Source: Desulfobacteraceae bacterium
Lineage (GTDB): Bacteria > Desulfobacterota > Desulfobacteria > Desulfobacterales > Desulfosalsimonadaceae
DNA: 64,000 nucleotides
Assembly (NCBI GenBank): GCA_003597945.1
Contig: QZJS01000075.1
Span: forward strand, 1 to 64,000
Reading direction: 5' to 3'
This document shows, one piece after another, positions 19,470-27,418 of the stretch. The translations under genes were made by a program, and so were the position numbers. The number at the start of each line of letters is the position of its first letter. Position 1 is the first letter of the stretch. Under the pieces are notes generated by a model, which ran no database searches, was not told the DNA's origin, and saw nothing but the letters and a program-made list of their open reading frames with translations.

Positions 19470-19676
19470 ATGAAATGCCCTTATTGTGGTCATCAGCGCT
19501 TTTATGTCAAGGACTCGGAAGATGAATTTGAAACGTTTTCCTTTGATTGCAGCGCCGGGAGTATCTGTTTCGATCCTGAGATCGCCAAAGACGATATTCC
19601 CGAAGTTTCTGACGGCACGCATATTTTTTGCGACAAGTGCGCATGGAACGGTGAGGCATCAAAAATAATGAAATAA
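19470..19676 (+). CDS. Small zinc-ribbon-like protein
   Basis: A 68-residue protein with MKCPYCGHQRFYVKD at the N terminus and FCDKCAWNG near the C terminus. The CxxC...CxxC pattern suggests a rubredoxin-like or zinc-ribbon knuckle; two further cysteines (FDCSAGSIC) lie between them. AAAGGAG sits seven bases before the ATG. It starts the rubredoxin-rubrerythrin-flavodoxin run, 23 bases upstream of rubredoxin, so a redox or metal role in oxygen defence is plausible but unproven. Confidence 0.7.
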   Translation: MKCPYCGHQRFYVKDSEDEFETFSFDCSAGSICFDPEIAKDDIPEVSDGTHIFCDKCAWNGEASKIMK

Positions 19677-19699
19677 TCGTCTTTTGAAAGGAGACCATC

Positions 19700-19909
19700 A
19701 TGGCCAAACCCGAGGAGATGTATCAATGCCAGACCGTCAATTGTGGTTGTATTTATGATCCGGATCGAGGGGACCGCAGAGGTAAAATTCCCAAGGGAAT
19801 CCGGTTTGAAGAAACGCCTGATGACTGGTGTTGTCCGGTTTGTGGCGCCGGCAAAAAATGTTTCCGGCCGCTGGCAGGTCCCGGATCTGTAGTGGAAGAT
19901 GGAAAATAA
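19700..19909 (+). CDS. Rubredoxin, CX4C type
   Basis: A 69-residue one-iron electron carrier. The C-terminal ligand pair is the standard CPVCG (in DDWCCPVCGAGKK). The N-terminal pair is CQTVNCG: four residues between the first two cysteines, where ordinary rubredoxins have two. The IYDPDRGD and GIRFEETPDDW segments match the family. I recall such spacing from a minor rubredoxin class in Desulfovibrio. Encoded between the zinc-ribbon protein and rubrerythrin, it probably donates electrons to rubrerythrin or to the superoxide reductase encoded at 23814-24209. Confidence 0.9.
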   Translation: MAKPEEMYQCQTVNCGCIYDPDRGDRRGKIPKGIRFEETPDDWCCPVCGAGKKCFRPLAGPGSVVEDGK

Positions 19910-19944
19910 CTCTATAAATTAATGATCAAGAAGGAGAAAACCAA

Positions 19945-20439
19945 ATGACTCAGACGGAAAAAAATTTGAAAGAAGCATTTGCCGGAGAATCACAGGCCAA
20001 CCGGAAGTACCTCGCTTTTGCCAAACAGGCGGAAAAAGAAGGCCATCCCCAGGTCGCCAAACTGTTTCGGGCCGCCGCGGAAGCCGAAACCGTACATGCA
20101 CATGCTCATCTGCGGACCCTAGGTGAAATCAAAAGCACGACCGATAATCTGCAAGCGGCTATTGACGGTGAAACCCATGAATTTAAAAGCATGTATCCCG
20201 ACATGATCAATACCGCTGAGGAAGAAGGGAACAAGGCGGCACATCGCAGCTTTGTTTATGCCAATGAAGTTGAAAAAATTCATGCCGAACTGTATCAGAA
20301 AGCCTTAGAAAACCTGGATTCCTTGCCGGAAGTCGATTATTATGTATGCCCTGTATGTGGTTATACCTGCGAGAATGAACCTCCTGATACCTGCCCCGTT
20401 TGCAGCGCCAAAGGAAAGGCTTTTTTCAAAGTCGATTAA
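19945..20439 (+). CDS. Rubrerythrin
   Basis: Rubrerythrin reduces hydrogen peroxide to water at a di-iron site, using electrons passed through its own rubredoxin-like centre. The 164-residue protein has an N-terminal ferritin-like four-helix bundle with the Glu/His ligands in AGESQANRKY, EAETVHAHAH and EEEGNKAAHR...EVEKIHAELY, and a C-terminal CPVCGYTC...CPVCSAKG iron site. AAGGAG precedes the ATG. It follows rubredoxin by 35 bases and is probably co-transcribed with it. Confidence 0.95.
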   Translation: MTQTEKNLKEAFAGESQANRKYLAFAKQAEKEGHPQVAKLFRAAAEAETVHAHAHLRTLGEIKSTTDNLQAAIDGETHEFKSMYPDMINTAEEEGNKAAHRSFVYANEVEKIHAELYQKALENLDSLPEVDYYVCPVCGYTCENEPPDTCPVCSAKGKAFFKVD

Positions 20440-20529
20440 GTATCTAAGCACATCCATCTGAAAATGATCATTTATCCTGGCATTACTGCCCATGTTGAAA
20501 AACTTAAACTGAATGCGAAAGGACTGGAT

Positions 20530-20973
20530 ATGAAAAAAGCATTGATCTGCTATGCGAGCCGAACGGGGAAAACAGAAAAAATGGCCAAATACATTGCCGA
20601 AGGACTCAGAATGAAGGGTATTGATGTGGACATTAAAAAAATATCCGAAATCGAGAGTGAAAAACAGATGGAAGGGTTTGACGCCTATATTTTTGGGTGC
20701 CCAACCTATCACAGGGACATGACCGCCGGCATGAAAACTTTTCTTTTTTTGGCTGAAAAACTCAACATGGTGGGAAAAATCGGCGGCGCTTTCGGCTCCT
20801 ATACACACAGCGGCGAATCAGCTCCCATGATATTTGATACCATGCAGTTTGTTTATAAAATGGACATGACGGATCTGGGAGCATTAAGTTTAAAAGAGGC
20901 TGTCGTTGATTCCGGCGATGGCGCCAAGGCCTGTCAGGACTACGGGAAAGCCATTGGCGAAAAAATACAATAA
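20530..20973 (+). CDS. Flavodoxin family protein
   Basis: A 147-residue FMN-binding electron carrier. MKKALICYASRTGKTEKMAKYIAEGL carries the phosphate-binding loop (first 20 residues MKKALICYASRTGKTEKMAK). CPTYHRDMTAGMKTF and GSYTHSGESAP supply the two isoalloxazine loops. The frame is open from 20464, but the ATG at 20530, with AAAGGA just upstream, gives the canonical N terminus. It closes the rubredoxin/rubrerythrin group. Similar short flavodoxins serve in oxygen- and peroxide-reduction chains of sulfate reducers. Confidence 0.88.
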   Translation: MKKALICYASRTGKTEKMAKYIAEGLRMKGIDVDIKKISEIESEKQMEGFDAYIFGCPTYHRDMTAGMKTFLFLAEKLNMVGKIGGAFGSYTHSGESAPMIFDTMQFVYKMDMTDLGALSLKEAVVDSGDGAKACQDYGKAIGEKIQ

Positions 20974-21084
20974 GCGTATTTCAGAAATAAATTTATTCGG
21001 CTTATAGTCATTTGCCGAAACATGCTCATTTATTATGAACATTTGTTAAAATTAGCATGCGAAAACGACCGGTCGATTCAAAAA

Positions 21085-21121
21085 ATGATATGCCCCGCCA
21101 ATGATCAAAGGGGCATGTCAT
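21085..21121. terminator. Strong hairpin after flavodoxin
   Basis: ATGATATGCCCC (21085-21096) pairs with GGGGCATGTCAT (21110-21121) through twelve positions, one of them G-U. It lies 110 bases past the flavodoxin stop. No T-run follows, so it may be a 3' stabilising stem or a small mobile hairpin rather than an intrinsic terminator. Confidence 0.4.
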
Positions 21122-21249
21122 TCGAGACGTAACATATCCGTCAGAGGCTTCTTTATTTCCTGGTCTGCTACGGAAATATTATTAGGCCGTCCATTTCCCG
21201 ATCAAAGCGCTATTATTTTCTGTGACAAATCATGAAATAGAGTTCTATA

Positions 21250-21622
21250 TTAAGGTCTTGATTCAGCCGAAATTGGAGATGATTGTGTGGTCAACAGTAC
21301 CCCGGCTATCTTTTCAATCTTTTTTCGATCATCCACTACCTCCTTTGCTTGGGCCTCATCAACGGGCAAACTAAAAGGTATAAACTGGCATGGAAAACCT
21401 TTAACAGCGTTTTCTAATATTTTTCAGTTACTTATCGGTTTAATCCCCATCTTTTCGAGCCTTGCAATTTCAACCAAATGCATCTCCCGAGCCTTTCCAA
21501 AAGACTTCCCAAGAACTTCATGTGTACGAATTTCAAAACGATACGCCTCCTGCCGCGCCCTGGGTGTAAGTTCTCGGGGGAAAGCCAGACAGGATGCCAA
21601 TTCTCATCATTTTTTCCGCCAT
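21250..21622 (-). pseudogene. Broken small gene, possible antitoxin partner
   Basis: From the ATG at 21622 the frame reads MAEKMMRIGILSGF and is lost at a C-run (21574-21579 region). Shifting by one base gives RELTPRARQEAYRFEIRTH, GKSFGKAREMHLVEIARLEK and MGIKPISN, then an in-frame TGA. The frame then continues KILENAVKGFPCQFIPF to a TAA at 21250. One frameshift and one stop therefore interrupt a gene of about 120 codons. It lies six bases downstream of the TumE-like fragment on the same strand, which suggests a toxin-antitoxin remnant. No known family is recognised with confidence. Confidence 0.5.
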
Positions 21623-21627
21623 GATGT

Positions 21628-21822
21628 TTATCCTTCCAAATATTGATCAACCGCCTTCCAGAAATCTTCGAGCAACTGGCCGGCCGATTGAAAATTATAG
21701 GATTCTATGTTATTCAACCGGTGCGCATGATCCCATGTAATTTTCCGCCCGGAAAAACCTTTCAGTCTTTTGGGCTTCAATGCATGGGCATTATCGAAGC
21801 CAACAACCCGCCCGCCAACCAT
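21628..21822 (-). pseudogene. TumE-like toxin fragment
   Basis: A 64-residue frame containing RVVGFDNAHALKPKRLKG, then ITWDHAHR and SYNFQSAGQLLEDFWKAVDQY. The VVGFDNAH, DHxHR and LLEDFW blocks resemble the C-terminal two thirds of the TumE/DUF6516 toxin family. The N-terminal part is missing: upstream sequence carries a stop directly before the ATG and then runs into a foldback element at 21927. I therefore treat it as a truncated gene. Family assignment is by eye and moderate. Confidence 0.45.
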
Positions 21823-21926
21823 TCAGGAAGTAACATACACCACCATCGTAAATGGCGGCAACGTTGACGTCGCATATCCCCTTCTCTCGCTTTTCCTTTA
21901 CCTGATCGGTGAATTGCCGAGGATAT

Positions 21927-22073
21927 TAGAAGCCGTTTCAAAACCCCATCTGAGGTCCGATGGCTACGTTGCAGCCCTCTTCAAAATGCTCACATATTAT
22001 CGAATATGCTCCGCTTTTTCATTGGCCCGCGCCTTGCCATCGAACCTGATCTGAGGTTTTGAAACGGCTTCTA
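21927..22073. mobile_element. MITE-like foldback element, family 2 (full copy)
   Basis: A 147-base unit begins TAGAAGCCGTTTCAAAACC and ends with its reverse complement, GGTTTTGAAACGGCTTCTA. The inverted match continues inward with gaps (GGTCCGATGGC against GCCATCGAACC). It has no coding capacity. TA at both tips could be the duplicated target, as in IS630/Tc1-type miniature elements. A second, truncated copy lies at 40089-40175. Confidence 0.7.
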
Positions 22074-22380
22074 TATGAAATCAGGATTGCCGGAGTTCCA
22101 TCCGAGTGAAAATCTCATAGAGACCAATAGATTGTAAATTCCGGGCCGCCGTTCATCAAAGCGGATCTCGCGTAGCGGTTCGATGGTTTCCCGCATGGTC
22201 TTTCGCCGGATCGCCGCCTTGAGACGCCCATTTAGACCCAACCTGAATTCCTATCGGTGTTCGGGCACCAATGCTTATGGCGGTGGGATCTACGACACTC
22301 TGTGCGCCATAAACCCTTAAACTATTAGACTTTAATGCCTCGCAAAGCCGTTATCCCCCAAAACTCCTATCAAGTACTAA
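22074..22380. other. Gap with a decayed coding remnant
   Basis: No intact gene is seen. The minus strand contains a readable stretch (RRKTMRETIEPLREIRF, then DERRPGIYNLLVSM), but it lacks a start and is flanked by shifts, so it looks like a fragment of a lost gene. The 3' end of the haloperoxidase-like gene follows. Confidence 0.35.
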
Positions 22381-23739
22381 CTATTGTAAGATGGAAATAT
22401 AACATCCTCCACTGCCATGTTTGCCTGTGGCCATGGGTGGAACGGCTGCAAAATGGTTTTCAAGACCATCCTCCGCAAGTTGCTGCCCCATGTTTACCGC
22501 TAGTACGGAGGAATCGCGGAAGTGGAGTCCTCCCCAGGTTCTGGCATCCACGATCTCTGTTCTGAGATCGTCTGCGGTGGAATAGTGCCGCATTGTTCCT
22601 GTCACACTGCTCTCAAGGTCAATCTCGATCATGGATGTGCCGAGGAACCGGGTGAAGACTTCGGCCTGCGCCGAAACAAAGGAGCCATGCCCCGCGACAT
22701 ATTCGGGAAAATTCGGCGTCATCACCAACGGCATCCACATGGGATCAGGATCTGTGGCAGGATTGCCGTCCGTATCGGCTCTTCGGATCGCCGTCACCGG
22801 CCGCCAGAAGTTGTAGAAGTATTTGGTGTCAAAAGTGGCAATCAGGCTGTCGGTTGAGACCATATTGCCCATCACCATCAGGCGAGCCGTATCGAGGAGA
22901 CTCAAGTTGAGACTTGCCGCGAGTTGCCGGTAAGCGGCGTTGAACTGGATGGCCATGTTGGTCGTCCAGAATCTGGCCACTTCGGTCTGCTCGGACGTCC
23001 GGGACATGCTCATGGCCCCGCCGATGTCTTTGACCTCGTTCAAGTCCGTCGCGTATTCGGCGCTGGTGAGGGCTGGCGGAGGTCCGGGGCGGTAAAGGTC
23101 CGGCGAGATGCGCAAAAACGGCGTCAATACGGCCATCCATGGATCCATGGGGGGCGCGGGGGTCACACCGTCAGGCATCATCGCCGTGGGCTCCCAGACA
23201 CCCGGACCGGGAGTCGGAAGAGCGTACCCGCCATCACCGCTAAGAACATCGCCGGACCGTAATGCAATGATCTCATCGGCAGCCTGTTCCCCTAGTATTA
23301 TCCCGTCATTCTTTGCGGTGCCATCCGGGATTGCGGCGAGCGAAGCGCTGTATTTTTCGGCGAGCATGGCTGAGGGGAAATAATGATTCAGTACACTGTA
23401 GGCGGCCGCCGCCACCGCGGCATCCCTCGAGGCTTTTGGAGCGGCCATTAAATCTGATTTGTATGGTTCATACCCGCCGTCTATGGCCACCAATGCATTG
23501 TAGACGGCAGCCTGCACATACGACAGGTAAACAAATGCCGCCGGCATGGAGGTTCCGCCCATAGACATCGGCATCCCCGGCATTGCTGGCGGCTGGATGA
23601 TGTCCTGAGCGATTTTGTTCCATTCAGCCACGATGCTGTCCGACGGAGAGCTGTCGGCGAGAGCCTGACCGACTCCACAGAAAAGAAAAATTCCCGCCAG
23701 CACCGAACCTGTCAATCTATAAAATTGATGCTTATTCAT
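22381..23739 (-). CDS. Vanadium-dependent haloperoxidase family protein, secreted
   Basis: A 452-residue protein of the PAP2/vanadium haloperoxidase superfamily, whose members bind vanadate or phosphate. A signal peptide (about residues 1-28, ending GQALA) precedes a helical domain. The active-site set is present: KYFYNFWRPVTAI (K and R of the KX6RP motif), PEYVAGHGSF (the SGH-type His), and ARTWGGLHFRD (second Arg and His). It could oxidise halides with peroxide or act as a phosphatase; sequence alone does not decide. The chain ends GSGGCYISILQ, a Gly-Cys tail shared with two other proteins of the cluster. It is the most downstream gene of the minus-strand secreted cluster. Confidence 0.8.
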   Translation of the reverse strand: MNKHQFYRLTGSVLAGIFLFCGVGQALADSSPSDSIVAEWNKIAQDIIQPPAMPGMPMSMGGTSMPAAFVYLSYVQAAVYNALVAIDGGYEPYKSDLMAAPKASRDAAVAAAAYSVLNHYFPSAMLAEKYSASLAAIPDGTAKNDGIILGEQAADEIIALRSGDVLSGDGGYALPTPGPGVWEPTAMMPDGVTPAPPMDPWMAVLTPFLRISPDLYRPGPPPALTSAEYATDLNEVKDIGGAMSMSRTSEQTEVARFWTTNMAIQFNAAYRQLAASLNLSLLDTARLMVMGNMVSTDSLIATFDTKYFYNFWRPVTAIRRADTDGNPATDPDPMWMPLVMTPNFPEYVAGHGSFVSAQAEVFTRFLGTSMIEIDLESSVTGTMRHYSTADDLRTEIVDARTWGGLHFRDSSVLAVNMGQQLAEDGLENHFAAVPPMATGKHGSGGCYISILQ

Positions 23740-23813
23740 GTCATTTTTCCCTTTTTTATGGTTTTGGTTTAAATTTTTACGGGAGAGAAATTGAGGCCCT
23801 CGAGTCTTTCAGG

Positions 23814-24209
23814 TCATGAAACCTTTATCTGCAATGAATTCTGCCACAGGCCGTGGATGTTGCAATACGACGCTGCCAACAGAAGGCCCGCTTTCTTGAT
23901 TTTCATTTGCAATGTGGCGCTCGGATCCGCATAAACGTTTCCTTTGTTCGGGCCATCTACGCATTCGCCGTGCGCATTAAACTCGCAACCGCCGACTTCA
24001 TAGCAGAACTTATCGCCGTCGGGCTTAAAATACAGTTTGATCCATCGGATATGGTGCTCCGTTGTGTTCGGATGAGCGATTTCCTTGCCAACCGTGACAG
24101 TCACGGTAAAAGGCGTGTCCGCGGCTACCGTATCCTGACATGCGATAACCGGAACATGCTTTTCACTTTTCCAATCCGCCGTTTGATACAATTCACCAAA
24201 ATTTGACAT
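23814..24209 (-). CDS. Superoxide reductase (neelaredoxin type)
   Basis: The 131-residue enzyme reduces superoxide to peroxide without making O2. It has only the catalytic Fe(His)4Cys site: ligands H18 (EKHVP), H46 and H52 (HPNTTEHH), and C116 with H119 (YCNIHG). E16/K17 precede the first His as in active enzymes. The N-terminal desulforedoxin domain of class I proteins is absent. AAGGAGG lies eight bases before ATG. It sits between the GGDEF gene and the haloperoxidase-family gene. The rubredoxin at 19.7 kb is a plausible electron donor. Confidence 0.93.
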   Translation of the reverse strand: MSNFGELYQTADWKSEKHVPVIACQDTVAADTPFTVTVTVGKEIAHPNTTEHHIRWIKLYFKPDGDKFCYEVGGCEFNAHGECVDGPNKGNVYADPSATLQMKIKKAGLLLAASYCNIHGLWQNSLQIKVS

Positions 24210-24254
24210 GACAAATCCTCCTTGTTGATTTTCATTGCTGTTTTTATGGATTAT

Positions 24255-25262
24255 TCAAAGCATATCCGCTTTTCGCATTTGATTCAGAAGACTGCTGTTT
24301 TGACTACGATGAGGAAGGGTCGTTATTTTGGGGTAGCAATTCTTGCGTCTATATTTTTTTTTATAATTATACATTTCAGCATCCGCTTCCGATATGATCT
24401 GATTGAGTTCTTTACCCCAATAACCGGTCGCACCCCCCAGGCTGAACGACAGAGGCTCCGGCACCGCTTTTTCCCGGTTATTATTCCAGAGGCGGATCAA
24501 ACCGATCAGGCGATCTTCAAACAACAGCCGCCTTTTTTCATCCATACCGCTCATCATCAGCATGAACTCATCCCCGCCCATCCGGAACAGCAGATCCGGC
24601 TCCCGCTTGTGGGTCAGCAGAAATTCGCTTAATTCCTTTAACATTTTATCGCCCATGATATGCCCGTAGGTGTCGTTTACTGTCTTGAGCATATCAAGAT
24701 CAAAGATAATCACCGATAACGGAAAGGATTGTTGATTAAGGTTTAAGATATCGCCGCGCTCGATTAATTTCAAAAAATTACGGTTATATAACCCGGTAAG
24801 TCCGTCTCTGATGGCCAGTTCCCTTTCCATTTGGATCTTGTTGATAAGATGCCTGACCAGAATATTGACATGTTCACCCAACGCGCCGAGCGGCTGATCC
24901 AGGTACTGTTTAAACACATCACAATCATAACATATTCTGTGCTTTTGACTGAAGTCCCCGCTGCAGCACGCTCCGCTTAATGTTCCGGCGATGAGCCAAC
25001 AGCGATAATCCTCACTCACACGGCAATCACAATCAAGTTGCTCGCAATCATTTATTTCCCAGCACCTGCGCCCGGGTTTATTATTCATCGACATTTTTTT
25101 TAAAAAAATATCGTATTGCCGCTCCTCCCCGGTTTCGGTCCGTTCCTGTGTTGAACGGATAAACCATTCGATGGATTTGTTTAATTGTTCTAACTGCAAG
25201 AGGATGTCTTTATTGTCAGTTGATGTCGTCATAAGAGATGTCTTTGCCTTTCGGCTCATCAA
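24255..25262 (-). CDS. Diguanylate cyclase with N-terminal Cys-rich sensor
   Basis: A 335-residue soluble protein. Residues about 67-122 hold a Cys-rich block: CWEINDCEQLDCDC, CWLIAGTLSGACC and ICYDCDVFK. This repeated CW...C pattern is found in deltaproteobacterial sensors and probably binds a metal or senses redox state. The C-terminal half is a GGDEF domain with RMGGDEF, FDLDMLKTVNDTYGH and DGLTGLYNR intact, so it should make c-di-GMP. An inner ATG at residue 11 is a possible start. The neighbours, hemerythrin upstream and superoxide reductase downstream, suggest coupling of oxygen or redox state to c-di-GMP signalling. Confidence 0.85.
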   Translation of the reverse strand: MMSRKAKTSLMTTSTDNKDILLQLEQLNKSIEWFIRSTQERTETGEERQYDIFLKKMSMNNKPGRRCWEINDCEQLDCDCRVSEDYRCWLIAGTLSGACCSGDFSQKHRICYDCDVFKQYLDQPLGALGEHVNILVRHLINKIQMERELAIRDGLTGLYNRNFLKLIERGDILNLNQQSFPLSVIIFDLDMLKTVNDTYGHIMGDKMLKELSEFLLTHKREPDLLFRMGGDEFMLMMSGMDEKRRLLFEDRLIGLIRLWNNNREKAVPEPLSFSLGGATGYWGKELNQIISEADAEMYNYKKKYRRKNCYPKITTLPHRSQNSSLLNQMRKADML

Positions 25263-25304
25263 ATAAAAGAAGATTTTTTCTTAAGATTTAAAAAACCATT
25301 TTCA

Positions 25305-25691
25305 TCATTTTAAATATTGGGCGAATTTAATATCTTCTTCCATGATGTGATTGAGAAACCAATCTCTCATGAACGTAAACACACTATTGGGCGAAATCTT
25401 TTCCGGTGAAGATGCCATTTCCGATATCTGTGTTTCAAAATATTTATGCATTTGCCGTTGCTTTTCTAATTCAGGATAGACGTTTTCTTTCATCATGCTC
25501 TCTTCTGATCTGAAATGTTTGGTTGCATAGAGTTTTAATTGATCAATCATGGACTGCTTGATTTCAGATTCTTTTTTGATGGAACTTTTCTGTTCGAAGT
25601 TGTTCAGCAAATCCATAAATTCTCTGTGTTGACGGTCAATGTCGGCAATGCCGATATTAAAAATGTTTTTCCACATGAATTGATTCATCAC
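25305..25691 (-). CDS. Bacteriohemerythrin
   Basis: A 128-residue four-helix di-iron O2-binding protein. The ligand regions are visible: W-N-IGIADIDRQHREFM (first His), YATKHFRSEESMM (His and Glu), RQMHKYFE and FLNHIMEEDIKFAQ (His and Asp). It has no fused signalling domain, so it probably binds, stores or senses oxygen in the cytoplasm. It is encoded just upstream of the GGDEF sensor and could hand a signal to it. The ATG pair at 25691/25688 follows an AAGGAGG-type site. Confidence 0.9.
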   Translation of the reverse strand: MMNQFMWKNIFNIGIADIDRQHREFMDLLNNFEQKSSIKKESEIKQSMIDQLKLYATKHFRSEESMMKENVYPELEKQRQMHKYFETQISEMASSPEKISPNSVFTFMRDWFLNHIMEEDIKFAQYLK

Positions 25692-25745
25692 ATCCTCCTT
25701 TCTCGATGTGAAAATATCTTATTTTATGATTCCCTTCGTATAATG

Positions 25746-27380
25746 TTATTGATGCAATGTGGAGATGAAACATCCGCCGTCGCCTCTGCGGCCTGATGGC
25801 TGCTGACTTCCAATTCCCGAAGGGTCTGTAATGAATCCATCCGCCGTGTTGTCGCTGTCCCCGATGCCGCCGTCCGTCAGAGTCAGAACGACCCTGTCGC
25901 GAGATGTATTAAACACCGCATGTTCACTGTAATCCTGCCATCCGCCCGCATCATCATACTTAAACCACATCTCATCGGTTTCAACGGCAACCGGCAGGGC
26001 GATTTCCACCACCGCGGCGCCTCCGGGGGCATCGGTTTTGATTCGCATGTCGACGAGACCAAAACGCATATTATCGGGGCGGTTCTCCATGTCGCTGATA
26101 TCCGCCGGGTCCATAACTTCAACACTCACCAGGTCTCCGCCGGACAACACCTTTATCCCCAGATGATCCCCCATGGGGGTAGTCAGGGGAATCATATCCG
26201 CCGGCAGTGTGTTCACGCCGCTGTCGGATACGGTCACCGCCACTTCATCGGCGGCGGAAAGCCCGCCCTGGTCGACGACCATCAGTGATAAAACAATGGA
26301 TGCGCCGTTCTCATCCACCGGCGGCGCAACAAATGTAGGGTTCGGCAGGGTTGCATCCGACAGCGTTACATCGGCTCCGGTTTTGACCGACCACAGATAA
26401 GAGGCAATTCCGGCTTCCGCATCGGTTGAGGCCGTCCCGTCCAGCGTTACCGTCGAACCCTCCGCTACCGCCTGATCGGGCCCGGCGTCGGCAATGGGGG
26501 GCTGATTAACCGCCACTGCATCATTGATAATGATGCTCACTGTATCCGTGTCCTGCAGCCCGAACATATCGGTCACGGTCAGTTGAAAGGTCATCACGAG
26601 TCCCGGCGGTCCAACCAGCGGAGCGGTGAACGTCGGCTGTGAAGAGGCGGGATTGGAAAGCGGGATGCCGATAGTGGTTATCTCATCCCACATAAAAGAC
26701 GCAACCGCATCGTCCGGATCACTGGAAGCGGTGCCGTCCAGCATGACCAACGTACCTTCAATCACGGTCTGATCGGGTCCGGCATCCGCGTTTGGCGGCA
26801 GATTGCCGTTGATGGCGGCATTTGAAAAGATGAAATCATCGGCAAATATATATTTCTGATCTCCGGGAGTTCCCTCGATTTCCTTAAACTCAATCTTTTG
26901 AAAACCCTCCGTGGAAATCACCCCCCGGAATGAAAACTGGCCATTGATGGGCATGTCGTCAAAATCCGCCGTCAGCGCATCATCGATGATGAAATTGATC
27001 TGGGCCGGCGGGGTGTTGGTCATAAACCATCCGCCCGCCGCGATAAGAGGCTGCGCAGCGGAACTCGAAAGGCTGTCGGGAATGCCGTGGGGAAACGAAT
27101 AAATTCCGTATCCGCTCCGGCCGGCGCCCATGCCGGTGGTCACCCTTTCACTGGAGCTCCAGGTGATGCCCTGACTGGTAACGCTGGTTGCCGAGTTGAC
27201 GGTGTCTATCGTGGATCGGACTCCATCCCACGCATTTCCTTCGAAATCTTCCAGAAAAACCGTCTCCAGCGCAGCAAGAAACGCGGATTCGTCCGTATAA
27301 GCGGTTAACGCCCCCATGGCGGCCGGCTGCTGCGTCAGAACCACGGCGAAAAAAACAACATATTTTATTATCTGTTTCAT
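25746..27380 (-). CDS. Secreted PKD-repeat protein with choice-of-anchor-U-like end
   Basis: About 544 residues from the ATG at 27380, chosen because GGGGGAG and AAAGG lie just before it; the frame is open to 27422 but overlaps the upstream gene. A signal peptide (ending AAMGA) is followed by a beta-sandwich region. Two PKD/REJ-type repeats, each starting PPxADAGPDQ, occupy about residues 195-390. A C-terminal segment with MWFKYDD, GWQDYS and DGGIGDSDNTADG resembles the choice-of-anchor U domain. It ends RRGDGGCFISTLHQ, the Gly-Cys tail shared with the subtilase and haloperoxidase proteins. Likely a surface or extracellular structural protein. Confidence 0.75.
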   Translation of the reverse strand: MKQIIKYVVFFAVVLTQQPAAMGALTAYTDESAFLAALETVFLEDFEGNAWDGVRSTIDTVNSATSVTSQGITWSSSERVTTGMGAGRSGYGIYSFPHGIPDSLSSSAAQPLIAAGGWFMTNTPPAQINFIIDDALTADFDDMPINGQFSFRGVISTEGFQKIEFKEIEGTPGDQKYIFADDFIFSNAAINGNLPPNADAGPDQTVIEGTLVMLDGTASSDPDDAVASFMWDEITTIGIPLSNPASSQPTFTAPLVGPPGLVMTFQLTVTDMFGLQDTDTVSIIINDAVAVNQPPIADAGPDQAVAEGSTVTLDGTASTDAEAGIASYLWSVKTGADVTLSDATLPNPTFVAPPVDENGASIVLSLMVVDQGGLSAADEVAVTVSDSGVNTLPADMIPLTTPMGDHLGIKVLSGGDLVSVEVMDPADISDMENRPDNMRFGLVDMRIKTDAPGGAAVVEIALPVAVETDEMWFKYDDAGGWQDYSEHAVFNTSRDRVVLTLTDGGIGDSDNTADGFITDPSGIGSQQPSGRRGDGGCFISTLHQ

Positions 27381-27418
27381 GGCCTTTTCTCCCCCAAAAT
27401 TACGCATTAATAAACGGG

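Noticed and set aside
21250-21622. In-frame TGA in the small broken gene as a third selenocysteine codon
   Set aside because: The same gene also needs a frameshift, there is no hairpin with GGUC loop soon after the TGA that I can see, and the region is full of decay, so a real stop is more likely.
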